Shown: in pieces, positions 20,648 to 33,414 of the stretch | How positions within the stretch are numbered: the stretch's first letter is position 1 | How the letters are laid out: the number at the start of each line of letters is the position of its first letter | Notes under the pieces: model-generated | Databases searched by the model: none | The model's input: only the letters and a program-made list of their open reading frames with translations | What the model was told of the DNA's origin: nothing | Translations under genes and position numbers: made by a program | DNA from: Erinaceus europaeus | Lineage: Eukaryota > Chordata > Mammalia > Eulipotyphla > Erinaceidae | Length of the DNA: 64,000 bases | NCBI RefSeq assembly: GCF_950295315.1 | Contig: NC_080172.1 | Span: 110,212,353-110,276,352, forward strand | Direction: 5' to 3'

Positions 20648-22361
20648 CTATAGAGTACACTTCTAAAAGAATTTTCACAAGGGCCAGAAAATGCCTTAAT
20701 AAGAATGGGTTGCTAATTAATGCAAATGTTGGCAAAGCCCAATGTAAACAATGAAATTTACAAAACTATCACAAAGGCAAAAAAAAAAAAAAAAAAAAAA
20801 CCAGAATGGACAGTCTTTTGTTCTTTCTTTCCTAGAAGTGTATAGCTAGAAACTACTAGCAGCTCAGCCTTGCATGCTAGTAGGATTTCCACTGATTGTT
20901 TTATAAAGGTAAGGAAGTTGTATGTGCCTCATTGAATAGGCCTGCTATTAAATCTTCCCTTTAAAAGGTGGGGGCAGGGTGAGACTACTGGGGTATATTT
21001 TTTGTGACCAATGTGAGTTTTGCCTGTAAACATAATCAAGACTTTTAATCACTGACCCCCAAATTATGATTTTTTTCACTAATAAAATAAATTTTTTCAC
21101 TAGTAAAATAAAATAAGATATGGTCTGGCATACAGTCTATATAATCAATTTTTAATCTAGTTTATTTTCTTAACATCTCCCTGGTTAGAAGTAGAATTGG
21201 GGGAAAGGAATAAAAGAAGAAATCTCAGATGACAAGTGTCCAGCCCTGACAACCCAATCACAAACAAATTAAGTGTCCATCACTGTCATGGCTGGTAACC
21301 CCAGCTTGGCCTGGGGGAAATCCTCCATGTTGTTCAGAATAAATGTATTGGAGGCTAATCAAAATCTAATGAATCCCTCAGGAAAATAGCTTTCTTAGAT
21401 CACTCCTGTAAGTATTACACTCAGTTTGGGGAGGGCCTACCCATGGTTTTCTAGTATCAAAACTGTTTTATAAATAATAGAACTGGAACCCCCCAGGAAG
21501 ACAAGTCTATGATTCAAATCCATCCATGTCTTCAGTCTCCAAAGCAGGAAGGTGATATATTTAATGATCTGTCTCACAATACACTTCATTGCTGACATAT
21601 ATGGAAATTTAAAAAAAAAAAAAGGCTGAGAGAAGAAATTTGGACGGGGAAAAAGAAAGAGAGAAATTGTTAATTTCTAGACAAAGCCTGCCTATAACTA
21701 TTCTGACTTGCTCTTCCAGTTACTTCTGAATTATCTAAAAGAAGGAAACAGAAAATGAAAAAAAGGGGGTAGGGAGCTTCTAATAACAGTGCATCTAATA
21801 ACATTAATTTGAGCTGAGGAAAGGAGATAGGAGAAGGTTAAAGAACAAGAAAAATAGACAAAGAATTAGAATAAACACAAATCAGATTTGTCCTAAATCT
21901 GACTCTTCTCAACATGTCTCAGTGGAAAACAAACTGCTTTGACAGAAATAAAAACGATCATAGCTGAATCATATATTGTCCACATACCTCCTAGCCACCA
22001 AATATGTACATAGATTAACTACAATCTCTCAATCAAGTGGCAAGAAGTGAATTTTCCACATTTATAAAGCAAAGTAAGTTTCAATCCTTGCTGAAGGTCA
22101 ATTAGAGAGTTATCCAGGGGCAAAATTCAGACCTGTAGCCAAGCTGTTTCTACCTTTCCATATCTAGATCTTTCCTCTCCTCTTCTCACTCAAATCTTCT
22201 CAGTCATTTTCTCTCTCAGGAGACTCCTATTAATTACACTTTAAATTTTAGGAAAAGTAAAAGCTGCCTCTTTCATACCAAAAACATCCAAATCATATAA
22301 TCATCTCCAAACCATACAATTAGCAAGAAACTTAAAAAAAAAAAAAAAAACTTCACCAATT
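20648..22361. other. Largest unique block of the left half
   Basis: About 1.7 kb with no SINE, L1, R or gene recognised. It contains an A run at 20774-20800 and A runs near 21610 and 22334. Stop codons are frequent in all frames. Confidence 0.5.
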
Positions 22362-24062
22362 ATACAATTAGTAAAAGCAAAATGGAGCAAAGACACGTAA
22401 AAACTTAGCACTTCAGGATTTTACAAAAGCCATATTTCTCCCAGTCCTGGAACCTCTAGGATGGGGCTCACTTTCCTGCATGCTTCTCTCAATTCATACC
22501 AACTGATACTGCCATCTGCTGATCCCAACATAAGCAATGTAACCAGTACCATCTCGGCATGTTTCACTTTGTACTGTGTTCAGAGACATCAGGTGTGGAA
22601 TGTCAGACCTTCAGCTTCATTACTCTGGTGAGACCTTTCCTAGCTCATAGGACTCTTTAATTCCATTTTGGGTGGCATACTTCTTAACAAAACCTCAAAG
22701 CCAAGATATAGACCAGGACCCATGAGATAGGGCTTATATACAAGTATCCACCAGTTGGGGGAAAACATATACCTTAAAGCAAAAGTGCACAATAGTTCGC
22801 AGAGAGTTCATAAATGAAGCAAGCAAGTAGAAAGACCCAAAAAGACACCATAATGTACCTAATCAAATAAATAGTCTCTACTTAGACCTATATTCCCTCC
22901 TCACCTACCTCCTATTACACATCCATCAATCACTCCAAAGCTAACCTTGTCAGACAAAGTAAGGACTACAAATGCTGGATAAGGGCAAGAGACTGGCAGA
23001 CTTTAATGATGACTCTTTAGTCACTACCAGGCCACCCCATCACCTGGGGCCCTAGTCAGGAGTCCTAGGGTTCCCACACAGACAATGATGCACCTAGACC
23101 TCTAACAGATTCCTCTCAACATGGTCACTGGTCATTTCCATCAGTAACAACATAATGGACCCCTTTGTGGGTCCCTCTAGGACCTTGCCTTCAATGTGGA
23201 TCAACAATGGTAGGGGATGTTCCATTCTCCAAAGGGAGGTTAGATAACATAATTTTTCACCCAAGGTAGATGGGTCCTGAAATTAGTGCAGCCTGGAATG
23301 TTCTTAGCTGTGACCACAGAATGTGAGCTCAGACCTACAGGAATGCAGAGGTACCATAGGCTCCTGTGCTGAACATGGGCCCCAGATCAAATCGAGGGGA
23401 CTTACAGTTAACAACATTTATATACTTTCCCCCATATTTGGGAGCTGCTCTCTCCCCTGACCCAGCCCTTTTTCCAACTATGACACCATCTCCCAAGACA
23501 ATAACTTGGGTCCACCTTCATATCAGATGTCTCAGACGAAAACTAGTAAAGTCATGGGCCCCTTAGAATATACCTAAAATAGGCCTACTAGCTTTTTACA
23601 AAACAGACACCCCAAATCTTCATCTGCAATATTCTTGCCTTTAGGTTCATGATTACTGAGCAATTTGCTCTGCTTTATATCTTTACTCTTTTTCAGCCAC
23701 CAGGTTCCAGATGCTACCATGATGCCAACAAGACTTCTCTGGGCAGACGACCTCACCATTGTGTCCTGGAGCCCCACCTCCCCAGAGTCCTGTCACATGA
23801 AAGAAAGAGAAACAGGCTGGGAGTATGGATCAACCTACCAATGCCCATGCTCAGTGGGGAACAATTATAGAAGGCAGGCCTTTCACCTTCTTCACCCCAT
23901 AATAATCTTGGGTCCATACTCCCAAGGGATAAAGAATAGGAAAGCTATCAAGGAAGGGGATTGGATACTGAGTTCTGGTGGTGGAAATTGTGTGGAATTG
24001 TACCCTTCTTGTCCTATAGTCTTGTCAATATTTCCATTTTATAAATAAAAATTATTTTTAAA
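22362..24062 (+). mobile_element. Repeat R, near full-length copy
   Basis: The longest sense copy: 'cccagtcctggaacctctag' near 22440, 'gtgagacctttcctagctca', 'ccctttgtgggtccctctag', 'gaatgtgagctcagacctac', the core 'caccaggttccagatgctac' (23699), and 'ttttataaataaaaattatt'. Flanks of about 80 bp (22362-22425 and 24083-24150) resemble each other. No long frame is present, so R is non-coding. Confidence 0.75.
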
Positions 24063-24696
24063 AAAACTTTACTTTGCAGATTATACAGTTAGTCAAAGTA
24101 AAATGGAACAAAGGCATGTAAACACACAAAGAATTTCATGGTTTTACTTCACTAGTGTACATTCAGCCTTTGCTCAAAGACTGTGGTGGGGGGAGAGAGA
24201 GATCAATGGTTTGCAGTACAGACTTTAGCACATGGTCAACAACCTCCCTCTTGATAGGTGTCTAGGAAGACCACCAAGACCCCTAATGTCCCTTCTTCCT
24301 GTCCTTTTCCTTCCTTCCCCAGAGTCTTTAATTTTCACAGTACACCACAGCCTGTTTCACCTTACGTTTTCCATTACTGGTCTTTATTCATAAGTTCAAC
24401 TTATATGTGAGATCATTCGGTGTTGGTCTTTCTCTCTCTAACTTGTCTTACTCAGCAGAATACCTTCAAGTTCTAACCAAGAAGATATTGCAAAGGAGAT
24501 GACCTCATCATTGTTAACAGCTGCACAGTTATATATATAAACTTTCTTAGCCATTCATCTGTCATTGGACATCTGATTGTTTCCATGTATGGGCTATTAC
24601 TGTGTAGCTATGAACTTAAGTGTGCATAGATAGGTCTTTTCTGGTAGGTGCTTTTGTTTTCTTTGGGTATATCTCCAGGAGAGGGATTGTATTGTC

Positions 24697-24899
24697 TTTT
24701 TATTTTTTTATATATTTCTTTATTGGGGGATTAATGGTTTACAGTAGAGAGCAAAATACAATAGTTTGTACATGTTTAACATTTCCCAGTTTTCCACATA
24801 ACACTCTAATCCCCCACCTAGGTCCTCCTCCACCATTATGTTCCAGGACCTAAACACTCTGCCTCCCACCCCAGTCTTTTACTTTGGGATTGCATGGTT
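24697..24899 (-). mobile_element. Younger L1 3'-UTR fragment nested in older L1
   Basis: 'tctttattgggggattaatg' to 'ccccagtcttttactttg' is the reverse complement of the L1 3' UTR seen at 40440-40620. It interrupts the older L1 between 'gagagggattgtattg' and 'gggattgcatgg', which look like a diverged target-site duplication. Confidence 0.65.
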
Positions 24900-26957
24900 T
24901 TAAGGTCTGTCCATTTCAGGTAGTCTGATGAATCTCTCCAGACACTCTTCCATAGGGATTGGACCAATTTACATTCTGTGTGTAAGAGACAGTTCCTTTC
25001 ATTCCATAGCCTCTCCAACAGTTGGTGTTTCTGCCATTTGGAATGAATAACATTATCACAGATGTAAAGTGTATCTTGTTTTCATTTGCACTTCCCTCAT
25101 CATCAGGGACTTTGAGCACTTATTCATAGTTTTGTTGCCCTTTGGATTTCTTCTTTGTAGAAGTATCTGCCCATGTCTACCCCACATATTTCAATGGAGT
25201 TGTTTGTCCTTTTATTATTGAGTTTGGTGATTTTGTTATATACTTTGTTTATTAGCCCTCTGTCCAAGGTATGACACATAAAGATTTTCTCACACTCCAT
25301 GGGTGATCTCTTTATTATGGTGGTGATTGCTTGTGCCATGCAGAAGCTTTTCAGTTTGATGTAGTCCCATTGTTTTTTGCTTTTATTTTCCTTGCAACTG
25401 AATTTAAATTGGTTAAAATGTTACAAAAGCTTAAAGGAAGAGAATTTTTCCTATATTTATCTCTAAGTCTTGGATGATTCATGCCTAAAATCTAAATTTT
25501 TGATCCATTTGGAGTTTACTTTTGTATATATTGAAATGTGGTAGTACAGTTTCATTCTTCTATATATTTCAACCCAATTTTCCCAACACCCTTTGTTGAA
25601 TAGGCTCTCCTTTCTCCATTTGATGTTTTGGGCTGACCTTGTTAAAAATTAAGTGTCCGTAGGTGTGGGAATTAATTTCTAGGTTCTGAATTCTATTCCA
25701 CTGCTGTGCATTGGTTTTGGTTCCAGTACCAAGCCCTTTGAGATACAATGGCTTTGTAATATGTTTTGAGACAGCAAAGTGTTATGCTTTCATTCTTGCT
25801 CTTCTCTCAGGATTTCTTTGGCTATCCTTGATAGGAATTGTGTTAAATCTGTATATCGCCCTGGGTAGAATAATCATTTTGACAATGTCAATTCTCCCAA
25901 TCAATGAGCATGGAATGTCTTTACATTTCTTTGTATCTTTTTTTCTGTTTCCTTGAAAAGTGTCTCATAGAAGTCTTTCACTTCCCTTGTTAGGTTTATC
26001 CCTAAGTATTTGGTGCTATGATGACTAGAATCAATTAATAAATTTCCAGATTTTTTTCTTCACCTTGTTTGATATTTACGTAGAGGAATACCACTGATTT
26101 TTTAATGTTGATTTTGTAGCTTGTAACCTTAATATGTTGCTTAATAGTTCTAGGCATTTTCTGCTGGCTTCTTTTGGATGTTCTGTGTATACTACTGTTT
26201 TATCTGTGTGTAATGACAGTTTAACTTCTCTTCCTATTTGTAACCCTTTAATCTCTTTCTCTTGCATGATTGCTATGGTTAGGACTTCCAAGACAGTTGA
26301 ATAGCAATGGAGACAGTGGGAAGCCCCGTCTTGTACCTGATTATAGAAGGAAAGCTTTCAATGTCTCTCCATTAAGTATGATGTTGGCTGTAATATTACT
26401 GTATATAGATTTAACTAGTTGAAGAATTTTTCATCCATCCCCATTATTTTTAATGTTTTGATCATGAAAGGATATTGTATCTTGTAAAATGCTTTCTTGG
26501 CATCTGTTGAGAAGATCATGTGGTTTTAGATTTCCTTTTGTTGGTGTGGTGAGTCACATCAACTTGACTTTCATATACTAAGGCAGGTTTGCAACCCTGG
26601 GACAATCCCACTTGGGCATCTTGTATACCTTTTTGATGTACTACTATAGTTGAGTTGATAGGATTTTGTTCAAGATCTTAGCACCTGTGTTCTTCAGGGG
26701 TTTGTTCTGTAGTTTTCTTTTTTGGTTGTATTTTGTCTGCCTTTGGTATCACAGTGATGTTGACTTCACAGAAAGTGGAAGGAAGTGTTCCTGTGTCTTT
26801 AATACTTTGGAAGAGATTATAAAGTAAAACTGTTAGCTCTTCCTTGAAGCTTTAGTAGAATTAATTTGTCAAGGCATCTGTGGCTAGACTTTTATTGTTG
26901 GGAAGGCTTTTAATGATTGTTTTAATTTATTTGGTTGTAATAATTGGTCTATTTATG

Positions 26958-27165
26958 GTTTTTATTTTATTTATTTATTATTGATAAAGACAGAGAAATT
27001 GAGAGGGTAGGGGGAGATATAGAGGGAGAGAGACAGAGAGAGACATCTGCAGTCCTACTTCACCAACTGTGAAACTTTCCCCCTGCAGATGGGGACCAGG
27101 GGTTTGAACCTGGGTCCTTGTGTACTGTACTGTGTGTGCTTAGCCAGGTGCATCACTGTCTGTCT
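26958..27165 (-). mobile_element. tRNA-derived SINE type B nested in L1
   Basis: Reverse-complement copy: 'tattattgataaagacagag', 'ccccctgcagatggggacca', head ending 'ggtgcatcactgtctgt'. Flanks 'tctatttatggttttt' and 'tctattcacgttttct' are a diverged TSD of L1 sequence. Confidence 0.75.
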
Positions 27166-27634
27166 ATTCACGTTTTCTAGATCTTTCTAGCACGCACAGT
27201 CTTTGGAGGATGTATGCTTCAAAGAACACATCCATTTCTTCCAAGTTCTACAGTTTAGTTTTTGGTAAAAAATATCACATGGTGCTCTGGATTTCTGTGG
27301 TGTCTGTTGTATGGTTTCTCTTTTTTTATTTTTGTTATTCAATTTATAATGAATAAATTATATTTATTCCCCCCCTCTGGTCTGGCCAGGGCCTTATTGA
27401 TTTTGTTTACCCTTTCAAAGAACTGGATCCTACATTCATTATTCTTGTGTGCTATTTTGTTGTTGTTCTGTGTTTTCAGTATCATTAATTTCTGCTTTAA
27501 TTTTTATTAGTTAACTCATCTATTAGCTCTAGGTTTTTTCTCTTTTTCTACTTCCTTAAGATGTTCTGTTAGATTATTTGTTTGAGCTTTTCTTCACTAC
27601 TGACTATAAGGCAGCATGGAAGCAAGAGTTTGAG

Positions 27635-27840
27635 AGCTGGGGTTGGCCAAATAGTTCACCTGGGTAGTGCACCTACTTTGTCATGCACTTGACCCAGCTT
27701 TGATCCTTGCTGCCTCTACACTGAAGGAATTTTTGGCACTGTGATGCTCTTTCCTCTCTGCATGTATCCTTCTGTCTATGTCTGTATGAATTATAGTCAG
27801 CCCTCAACAATAATGCCCCAGCAGCAACAACAACAAAGAG
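27635..27840 (+). mobile_element. Old SINE, family uncertain
   Basis: 'ccaaatagttcacctgggta' head-like text with 'gacccagctttgatcc', then a CT-rich body and CAA-rich tail. It looks like an ancestral relative of type B. Confidence 0.45.
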
Positions 27841-29102
27841 TCAGAAGTCTGGGAGCTTCAGTCAAAAAATACAAAGGTTTTGTATTCTAGTTTGTCTTCT
27901 TGCTAGTTGCTGATTTAAAGCACATTATTTAAATCCCCTGAGTCTCTTAGCTTCCTACTGAATAAAATGGGGTCAATCTAAGTTTCACAGGTGGTACAGA
28001 GAATTGAATGAAGTAAGGTATATAAAGTCCATAGAATGCATACCTGCTAACCACGCTGTGTTGTCCTGTGAATTTTTCTCTCTAAACAGGTAAATGTGTG
28101 ATGTATGCTAATACATATGGTTACTAATTTTTGTGGCTGAAAGACCTATATACTGAGTCTAGGTATTATTGCAGAACTCATTTTCCCCGTTGAGTTCCCT
28201 CTCAGTTTATAATTGAGTCTCCCCTCTCTTTTTTCATCTTTTATATACCCCTAACCCCTCTGCACAGTGTTCTACTTCTTTCCTTTTGACCTTGGGCATG
28301 AGCTGTCATTCAAATGACTCCATTCACTTTTCTCTACACTAGAGCTGAGCATGACTACCACACTTCCAGGGTAACTGAGAAGATGAAGGAAAATAATCAT
28401 TTCTAGTCCGAACTCTGAGTTAAATATGTAAAAGACAAATCTACATTTGCTTTTGTTGCATATTAAAGTAGGCCTCTGTCATTATGCTTACAGAATCTTT
28501 CTACTCTGTTTAGTTTTCCAAAGAATATCTTTTGTTGTCCTTGGTAGGAATATGCCAGGGTTCTGGAAAGTATGAGTAATGCTCCAGTCCAAGAAAGGGG
28601 GGGGGGATCTTCCTTGATAACAATAGTATAAAGAAGCAAAATAAAGCAATTTTCCTAATTTTATCATGGTAATTTTCACATTTAAAAATTACATGTTTAA
28701 CGAACAAAAACTGCAATGAGTGTACTATGCACCTAAGTTTTAACCAGCCAGCAAACATCAAGCTTATTGCTGACATGCTCCAGTTGAAAACATGGGCTCC
28801 AACATGGTCTTAATTTGCATGAAAGGACCCAAATTATTATGAACATAATCTGGAAAAAAAAAAGAGAGAGAGGATGGAGTGCAGAAAATTGGTTTAATTT
28901 TCTCCATAGGGTATGGCATTATTTTAATTTTTCACTCACCAGATACTTTGTAGACCAATTTTCTCTTTTAAGCAAGGTGTGATTGCTGCATCACCACCAT
29001 ATTCAACAGAACAAAATCGGGGCGGGGGGGAAGCGGGGGAGTTAAATTTCAATTGAACAGATTTGAATTTAACATGGAACAGAACTCCATAGCCAAATTT
29101 GA
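27841..29102. other. Unique sequence block
   Basis: No gene or repeat recognised apart from G runs at about 28598-28607 and 29021-29037. Short minus-strand frames at 28488-28776 overlap each other and have no domain. Confidence 0.5.
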
Positions 29103-29235
29103 GGGTCCTTGGGGTGAGGCAATAGCTTCAGGCTATGCAAAGAGACTCATGCCTGAGGCTCCAAAGTCCCAGATTCAATTCCTTGCACCACCTTAAACAA
29201 AAGCTAAACAGTTCTCTGGGGGAAAAAAATGTGAG
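29103..29235 (+). mobile_element. tRNA-derived SINE type C
   Basis: Plus copy: 'ggctatgcaaagagactcat', 'gcctgaggctccaaagtccc', 'agattcaattccttgcacca'. The 3' part after 'gttctctggg' is short. Confidence 0.8.
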
Positions 29236-29289
29236 GGTCCTTCTTTGCTATTTAAGGCAGGGGGGAAGGGGACACAAAGAAGTGATGGT

Positions 29290-29545
29290 TAATCCCGTCC
29301 AGCTCGAATGTTACCATGAAAGACAATCCAGGTTCAAATCTCCGGTTCCCACCTACAGGGGAAAAGCTTCACAAGTGCTGAAGCAGTGTTGCAGTGTTAT
29401 TTGTTCTACCCTCTGTCCCTATATATTTCTCTGTCTCCCATCTTCTATCCAAAAAAAAAAAAGAAAGAAAAGAAAAAAGCAGAAAAGAAAAATGAAGAAG
29501 AAAAAAAAACAGAAAGAAAAAGAAAAAAAGGGTCATTGGGAAGAG
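29290..29545 (+). mobile_element. SINE (type B-like) with long purine tail
   Basis: 'tccaggttcaaatctccggt', 'agcttcacaagtgctgaagc', CT-rich body and an A/AAAG-rich tail at 29451-29530. The low-complexity tail produces lysine-rich frames that are not genes. Confidence 0.7.
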
Positions 29546-29810
29546 CGGATCTAGCAGGCAACAATGATAACCCTGAAAGAGACAGGACTGCAGAGAGACA
29601 GAGACAGAACTTCAGGTCTTGTAAATGCTCATGTCTTGTTACACCACACAAGTAAATAAGGGATCATAAGAAACAGAAGGGAAGCACTTCTGTGTACACA
29701 CCAGGCTTCAGCATGTTGTTTCCACTATTTAAAATGCCTTTCCCACTGGAAAACTCTTCTTCGTCCCTCAAAACACATCTCAGACCTCATCTTCTTTAAG
29801 AAGCCATCTT

Positions 29811-30095
29811 TTTAAAAAATTTTTTGATATTTATTTATTTCCTTTTGTTGCCCCTGTTTTGTTGTTGTAGTTATTATTGTTGTTGATGTCGTTGTTGGAT
29901 AGGACAGAGAGAAATGGAGAGAGAAAAGGAAGACAGAGAGAGGGAGAGAAAGACAGACACCTGCAGACCTGTTTCACCACCTGTGAAGCAACTCCCCTGC
30001 AGGTGGGGAGCCAGGGGTTCCAATAGGGATCCTTACGCCAGTCCTTGCGCTTTGCACCACTTGCATTTAACCCGCTGTGCTACTGCCCGACTCCC
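29811..30095 (-). mobile_element. tRNA-derived SINE type A with TSD
   Basis: Full-length reverse-complement copy ending 'ctactgcccgactccc'. The TSD 'aagaagccatctt' is exact at 29798-29810 and 30096-30108. Confidence 0.9.
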
Positions 30096-30108
30096 AAGAA
30101 GCCATCTT

Positions 30109-31559
30109 GATCTTTTCCTCAGCTTAGCCAGTCACGGCCTTCTCTGGATCACTGCTCTACATAACTCTTATTGCACTCACTCCGCTGACTTGTATTTGCT
30201 GTCCATATGCCAACTTCTCTACTAGAATTTTTTTTTTCGAATTTTATGCTCTTACAATTAGTTAATAGTACTATTTCATTTGGGGAGCAGCTTCACACCT
30301 CTATATGTATTTAAGACTCATCACACCCACCACTTTAAGTCCCTCTACAGGAGGCAATCATTCCTTGAAAGTAGGTCAATATCTTACTGCTCTCAGAGGA
30401 AGTATAATATCTAAAACCTATAACAGCTACTTTTTTTTTAACTTTATGAGACCAAAGAAACAAAGATCCAACTGCAATACCACAGAGCCATTCTTCTTGG
30501 AACTTATTTATGCAGCCTGAGAAGTCATACAAGATTCAGCCTTCAGCACCCTGGCTGTCTTTTGGCAATTTCCTTTATTCACTTAATTTCAGCTGTTGTT
30601 TCCCTTAGGGTTACCAAATCTACATCTCCAGTTCTAAACTTCTGTCCAGCTTCTAGACTCACATCTCCAATTGCCTTCCGATAATTTCCGATAACTTATA
30701 AATACAGAATTTTTTTCTTTCTTTCTTTTTTAATTTTTCATGTTCCACAACCTGAGCCCTTCTCCCCACCCAGAGTCTTTTACTCTGGTGTAATACACCA
30801 AAATGAACTTATAATTCCTTTGTTAAAAATTTACCTGATTTCCCCTTTTGGTTATTTTTTCTTTATGACATCTTCCCAATATGACAAATTAAACATGTCA
30901 AAGCTACCTTTCTTCTCCCTTTCTCTAACTTCCCTATTCATTAAGTTGCCAAGTCCTTTCAATCTTCCTGCCCACCATTTCTTGTTTAGACTTCTCCTTT
31001 TCCCCTTCTACTGAATTACTTCAAGCTCTCAATGTATTTCTCCTGACCAATGCAATAAACTACTAAAAGGGCTTCATGCTTCCAGCCTTTTCAATCCAAT
31101 TCCCATTACGCTGCAAATTACTTTCCTAAAACAAAGATATATTTATGTTACTTCCCTGTTCAAAGACAACCTTGATGACTCCCCACTGACACAATTCCTC
31201 CTTCTGCCATGCCAAGCCCTTCATGATCTTACCCATCTATTATTTTCACATCCTACCCAGTGCAGCACACATCACACACACGCACGCACGCACGCACGCA
31301 CGCACACATACATACAAGCAGGCTCTGTAAACTTGAGTTGGGAAAAATTACATCTTGATTTCTCATAAATTATAACTTAAATGTACCAATGTCAGCAACA
31401 GAATACTGGAAGTGCATGTGATTTTCGCCACAAATAGAAATATGATATATTCACTTACATTAACTACAGTTGCTCTAGGTGTCTTGAATTATCTCTTATT
31501 CTCATTACAACCGCCAAAGTGTAGTAGTTATTCGATATGCTGTTAGATCTTTTTCATTA
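30109..31559. other. Mostly unique sequence
   Basis: No gene recognised. A short L1 3'-UTR piece in reverse complement lies at about 30705-30800 ('agtcttttactctggtgtaa'). A CA/CGCA microsatellite lies at 31268-31316. The rest is AT/CT-rich and unassigned. Confidence 0.5.
31268..31316 (+). repeat. CA/CGCA microsatellite
   Basis: 'cacgcacgcacgcacgca' array with CA and CATA repeats around it. Alternating purine-pyrimidine sequence with intact CpG. Confidence 0.9.
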
Positions 31560-32145
31560 GTGCCTTGGTTACAAAGCACATCTTGGGTCCACCTGAATAT
31601 CAGATGTCAGGCTCAGGAAAAAACTAGTGTAGACATAGGCCCTAGGGAATATAACTAAAATATGCCTACTAGCTATCTACAAAACAGAGACCCCCCCAAA
31701 TCTTCATCTGCAATATTCCAGCCTTTAGGTTCATGATTAGTCAACAATTTGTTCTGCTTTATATATTAATTCTTTTTTCAGCCATCAGGTTCCAGATGCT
31801 ACCATGATGCCAACCTGACTTCCCTGGGCAGACAACCCCAACCAATGTGTCCTGGAACCCCACTTGCCCAGATCCCCGCTCCACTAAGGAAAGAGAGAGA
31901 CAGGCTGGGAGTATGGATCGACCTGTCAATGCCCATGTTCAGGGGGGAAGCAGTTACAAAAGCCAGACCTTCAACCTTCTGCATCCCATAATGACCCTGG
32001 GTCCATACTCCTAGATGGATAAAGAATAGGAAAGCTATCAGGGAGGGGATGGGATAGGGAGTTCTGGTGGTGGGAATTGTATGGAGTTGTACCTCTCTTA
32101 TCCTATGGTTTCGTCAGTGTTTCCTTTTTATAAATAAAAATTACA
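31560..32145 (+). mobile_element. Repeat R, 5'-truncated copy
   Basis: Starts near 'cttgggtccacctgaatatc' and ends at 'ttttataaataaaaattac'. It includes 'caggttccagatgctaccat' and 'gggagtatggatcgacctg'. Confidence 0.8.
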
Positions 32146-32244
32146 AAAAGAAAGCACACTTATTACAAAGCTCAGAATTTTCATTTCAACAGTTGTGCTT
32201 TAATACAGTAAATTACAGTTATAAACCCTTGTGTTTTATTTTAC

Positions 32245-32500
32245 ATTTTTTTTTCCCTGGCAGGGCTATTGCTTGGGTGCCAACACAATGAATCCATCAC
32301 TCCCAGCAGCCATTCTTTCCTTTTTCTTATTTTTTTTCCCTTTCTATTTTATTTGACAGGACCGGGAGAAATTGAGAGGGGGAGGGAAGCAGAAAGAAAG
32401 AGAGAGAGACACTTGAAGACAAGCTTCACTGCTCATGACACTCCCCCTCCCTGCAAGTTGGGAGGACGGCTTGAACCCAGTTCCGACTGCATACACACTT
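32245..32500 (-). mobile_element. SINE type B with 3' module
   Basis: Starts with the module in reverse complement ('cagggctattgcttgggtgc', 'gaatccatcactcccagcag'), then 'ggagaaattgagaggggga', core and a head truncated near 32495. Confidence 0.75.
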
Positions 32501-32555
32501 TTTAAATGACTCTAAGGATGATGTGCTGAGCACCAAAATGACTAAGACTACTCCT

Positions 32556-32773
32556 CAGGGAGCTGGGCAGTGGTGCACCTGCTTGAGTGCACATGTTACA
32601 GTGCACAAAAACCTGGGTTTGAGCCCCGGTCCCCACCTGAAGGGGAAACTCTTGGCGAGTAGTTGAAGCAGGTCTGCAGGTGTCTGTCTCTTTTTCTCTT
32701 TGTCTCCCCTTCCACTCTCGATTTCTTACTGTCTCTCTCCAGTAAATAAAGACAATAATAAAAATTTTGAAAG
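32556..32773 (+). mobile_element. tRNA-derived SINE type B
   Basis: Complete plus copy: 'gggcagtggtgcacctgctt', 'acctgggtttgagccccggt', body and tail 'aataaagacaataataaaaa'. Confidence 0.85.
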
Positions 32774-33030
32774 ACTGCCTCTTAGGATTTATCCCAAACT
32801 CTACTTCCTGTAAGCAGTTTTCCCAGATTACACTCTCCCACTCACTTAAAGTTTTTTAATAAACATCTCCCTCGGCCTGGACACCAACAAACAACTGAAA
32901 TGACCTCTGAGGTGCTTGCCATACTGTCATCAGTCATAGATATTTAGCAAGGTTTTTTTTTTTGTTTTTTTTTTTTTTAGGTGCTGAAGACAGAAGCATT
33001 TGTTTCCTGGTGTATGTGTGTGTGTGTGCG

Positions 33031-33070
<40 letters not shown>

Positions 33071-33249
33071 GGGTTTTTGTTTGTTTGTTTGTTTGTTTTT
33101 AGTCTTTCATTATATTTGTGTACAGAATGGTAAACCTGAGCTGTACTGAACATGTTCCTTTTTCAGGAAGCATAGTAGATTAAGGAGATGCAGACTGAAA
33201 AATACTGATTGTCTTCACTGGCTAATCTGAGTTTGCCAACATGCAATCC
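32774..33249. other. Unique sequence with microsatellites
   Basis: No gene seen. T runs at 32955-32978, a (TG)n array at 33013-33069 with CG interruptions, then GTTT repeats to 33104. Confidence 0.6.
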
Positions 33250-33264
33250 AAACTGAATGATTCT

Positions 33265-33399
33265 TTTTTTTTCCTCTTCTTCCTCCATCTCCTTCTCTTT
33301 CTTTCTTTTTTTTTTCTTTTTTTAAAATACTTTACTTATTTATTTTAATGAAAGATACAGAGAGAGGGAAGAGAGACCAGAACACTGCTCAGCATAAAC
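33265..33399 (-). mobile_element. 5'-truncated SINE with exact TSD
   Basis: A T/CT-rich tail and 'atttattttaatgaaagata', 'agaccagaacactgctcagc' in reverse complement, resembling the 3' half of type C. The 15-bp duplication 'aaactgaatgattct' is exact at 33250-33264 and 33400-33414. Confidence 0.8.
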
Positions 33400-33414
33400 A
33401 AACTGAATGATTCT

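Larger units (their letters stand above)
24150..27600 (-). pseudogene. Decayed L1 element, ORF2 RT and C-terminus
   Basis: Reverse complement of L1 from the 3' end (24150) to mid ORF2 (about 27600). The C-terminal text reads like L1 ORF2 (EKIF, GLINKVYN, LNNKRTNN in the frame at 25124-25339; NCWRGYG in 24916-25119). The RT region at 26076-26291 keeps GLQIGREVKLSL, but the catalytic FADD is replaced by HTDK, so both the first Asp and the frame around it are damaged. Many stops and frameshifts; 5'-truncated before the endonuclease. Insertions sit at 24697-24899 and 26958-27165. Confidence 0.85.

Noticed and set aside
31268..31316. CpG island remnant because of repeated CG.
   Set aside because: The CG dinucleotides all belong to a CACG microsatellite; flanks are CpG-poor.
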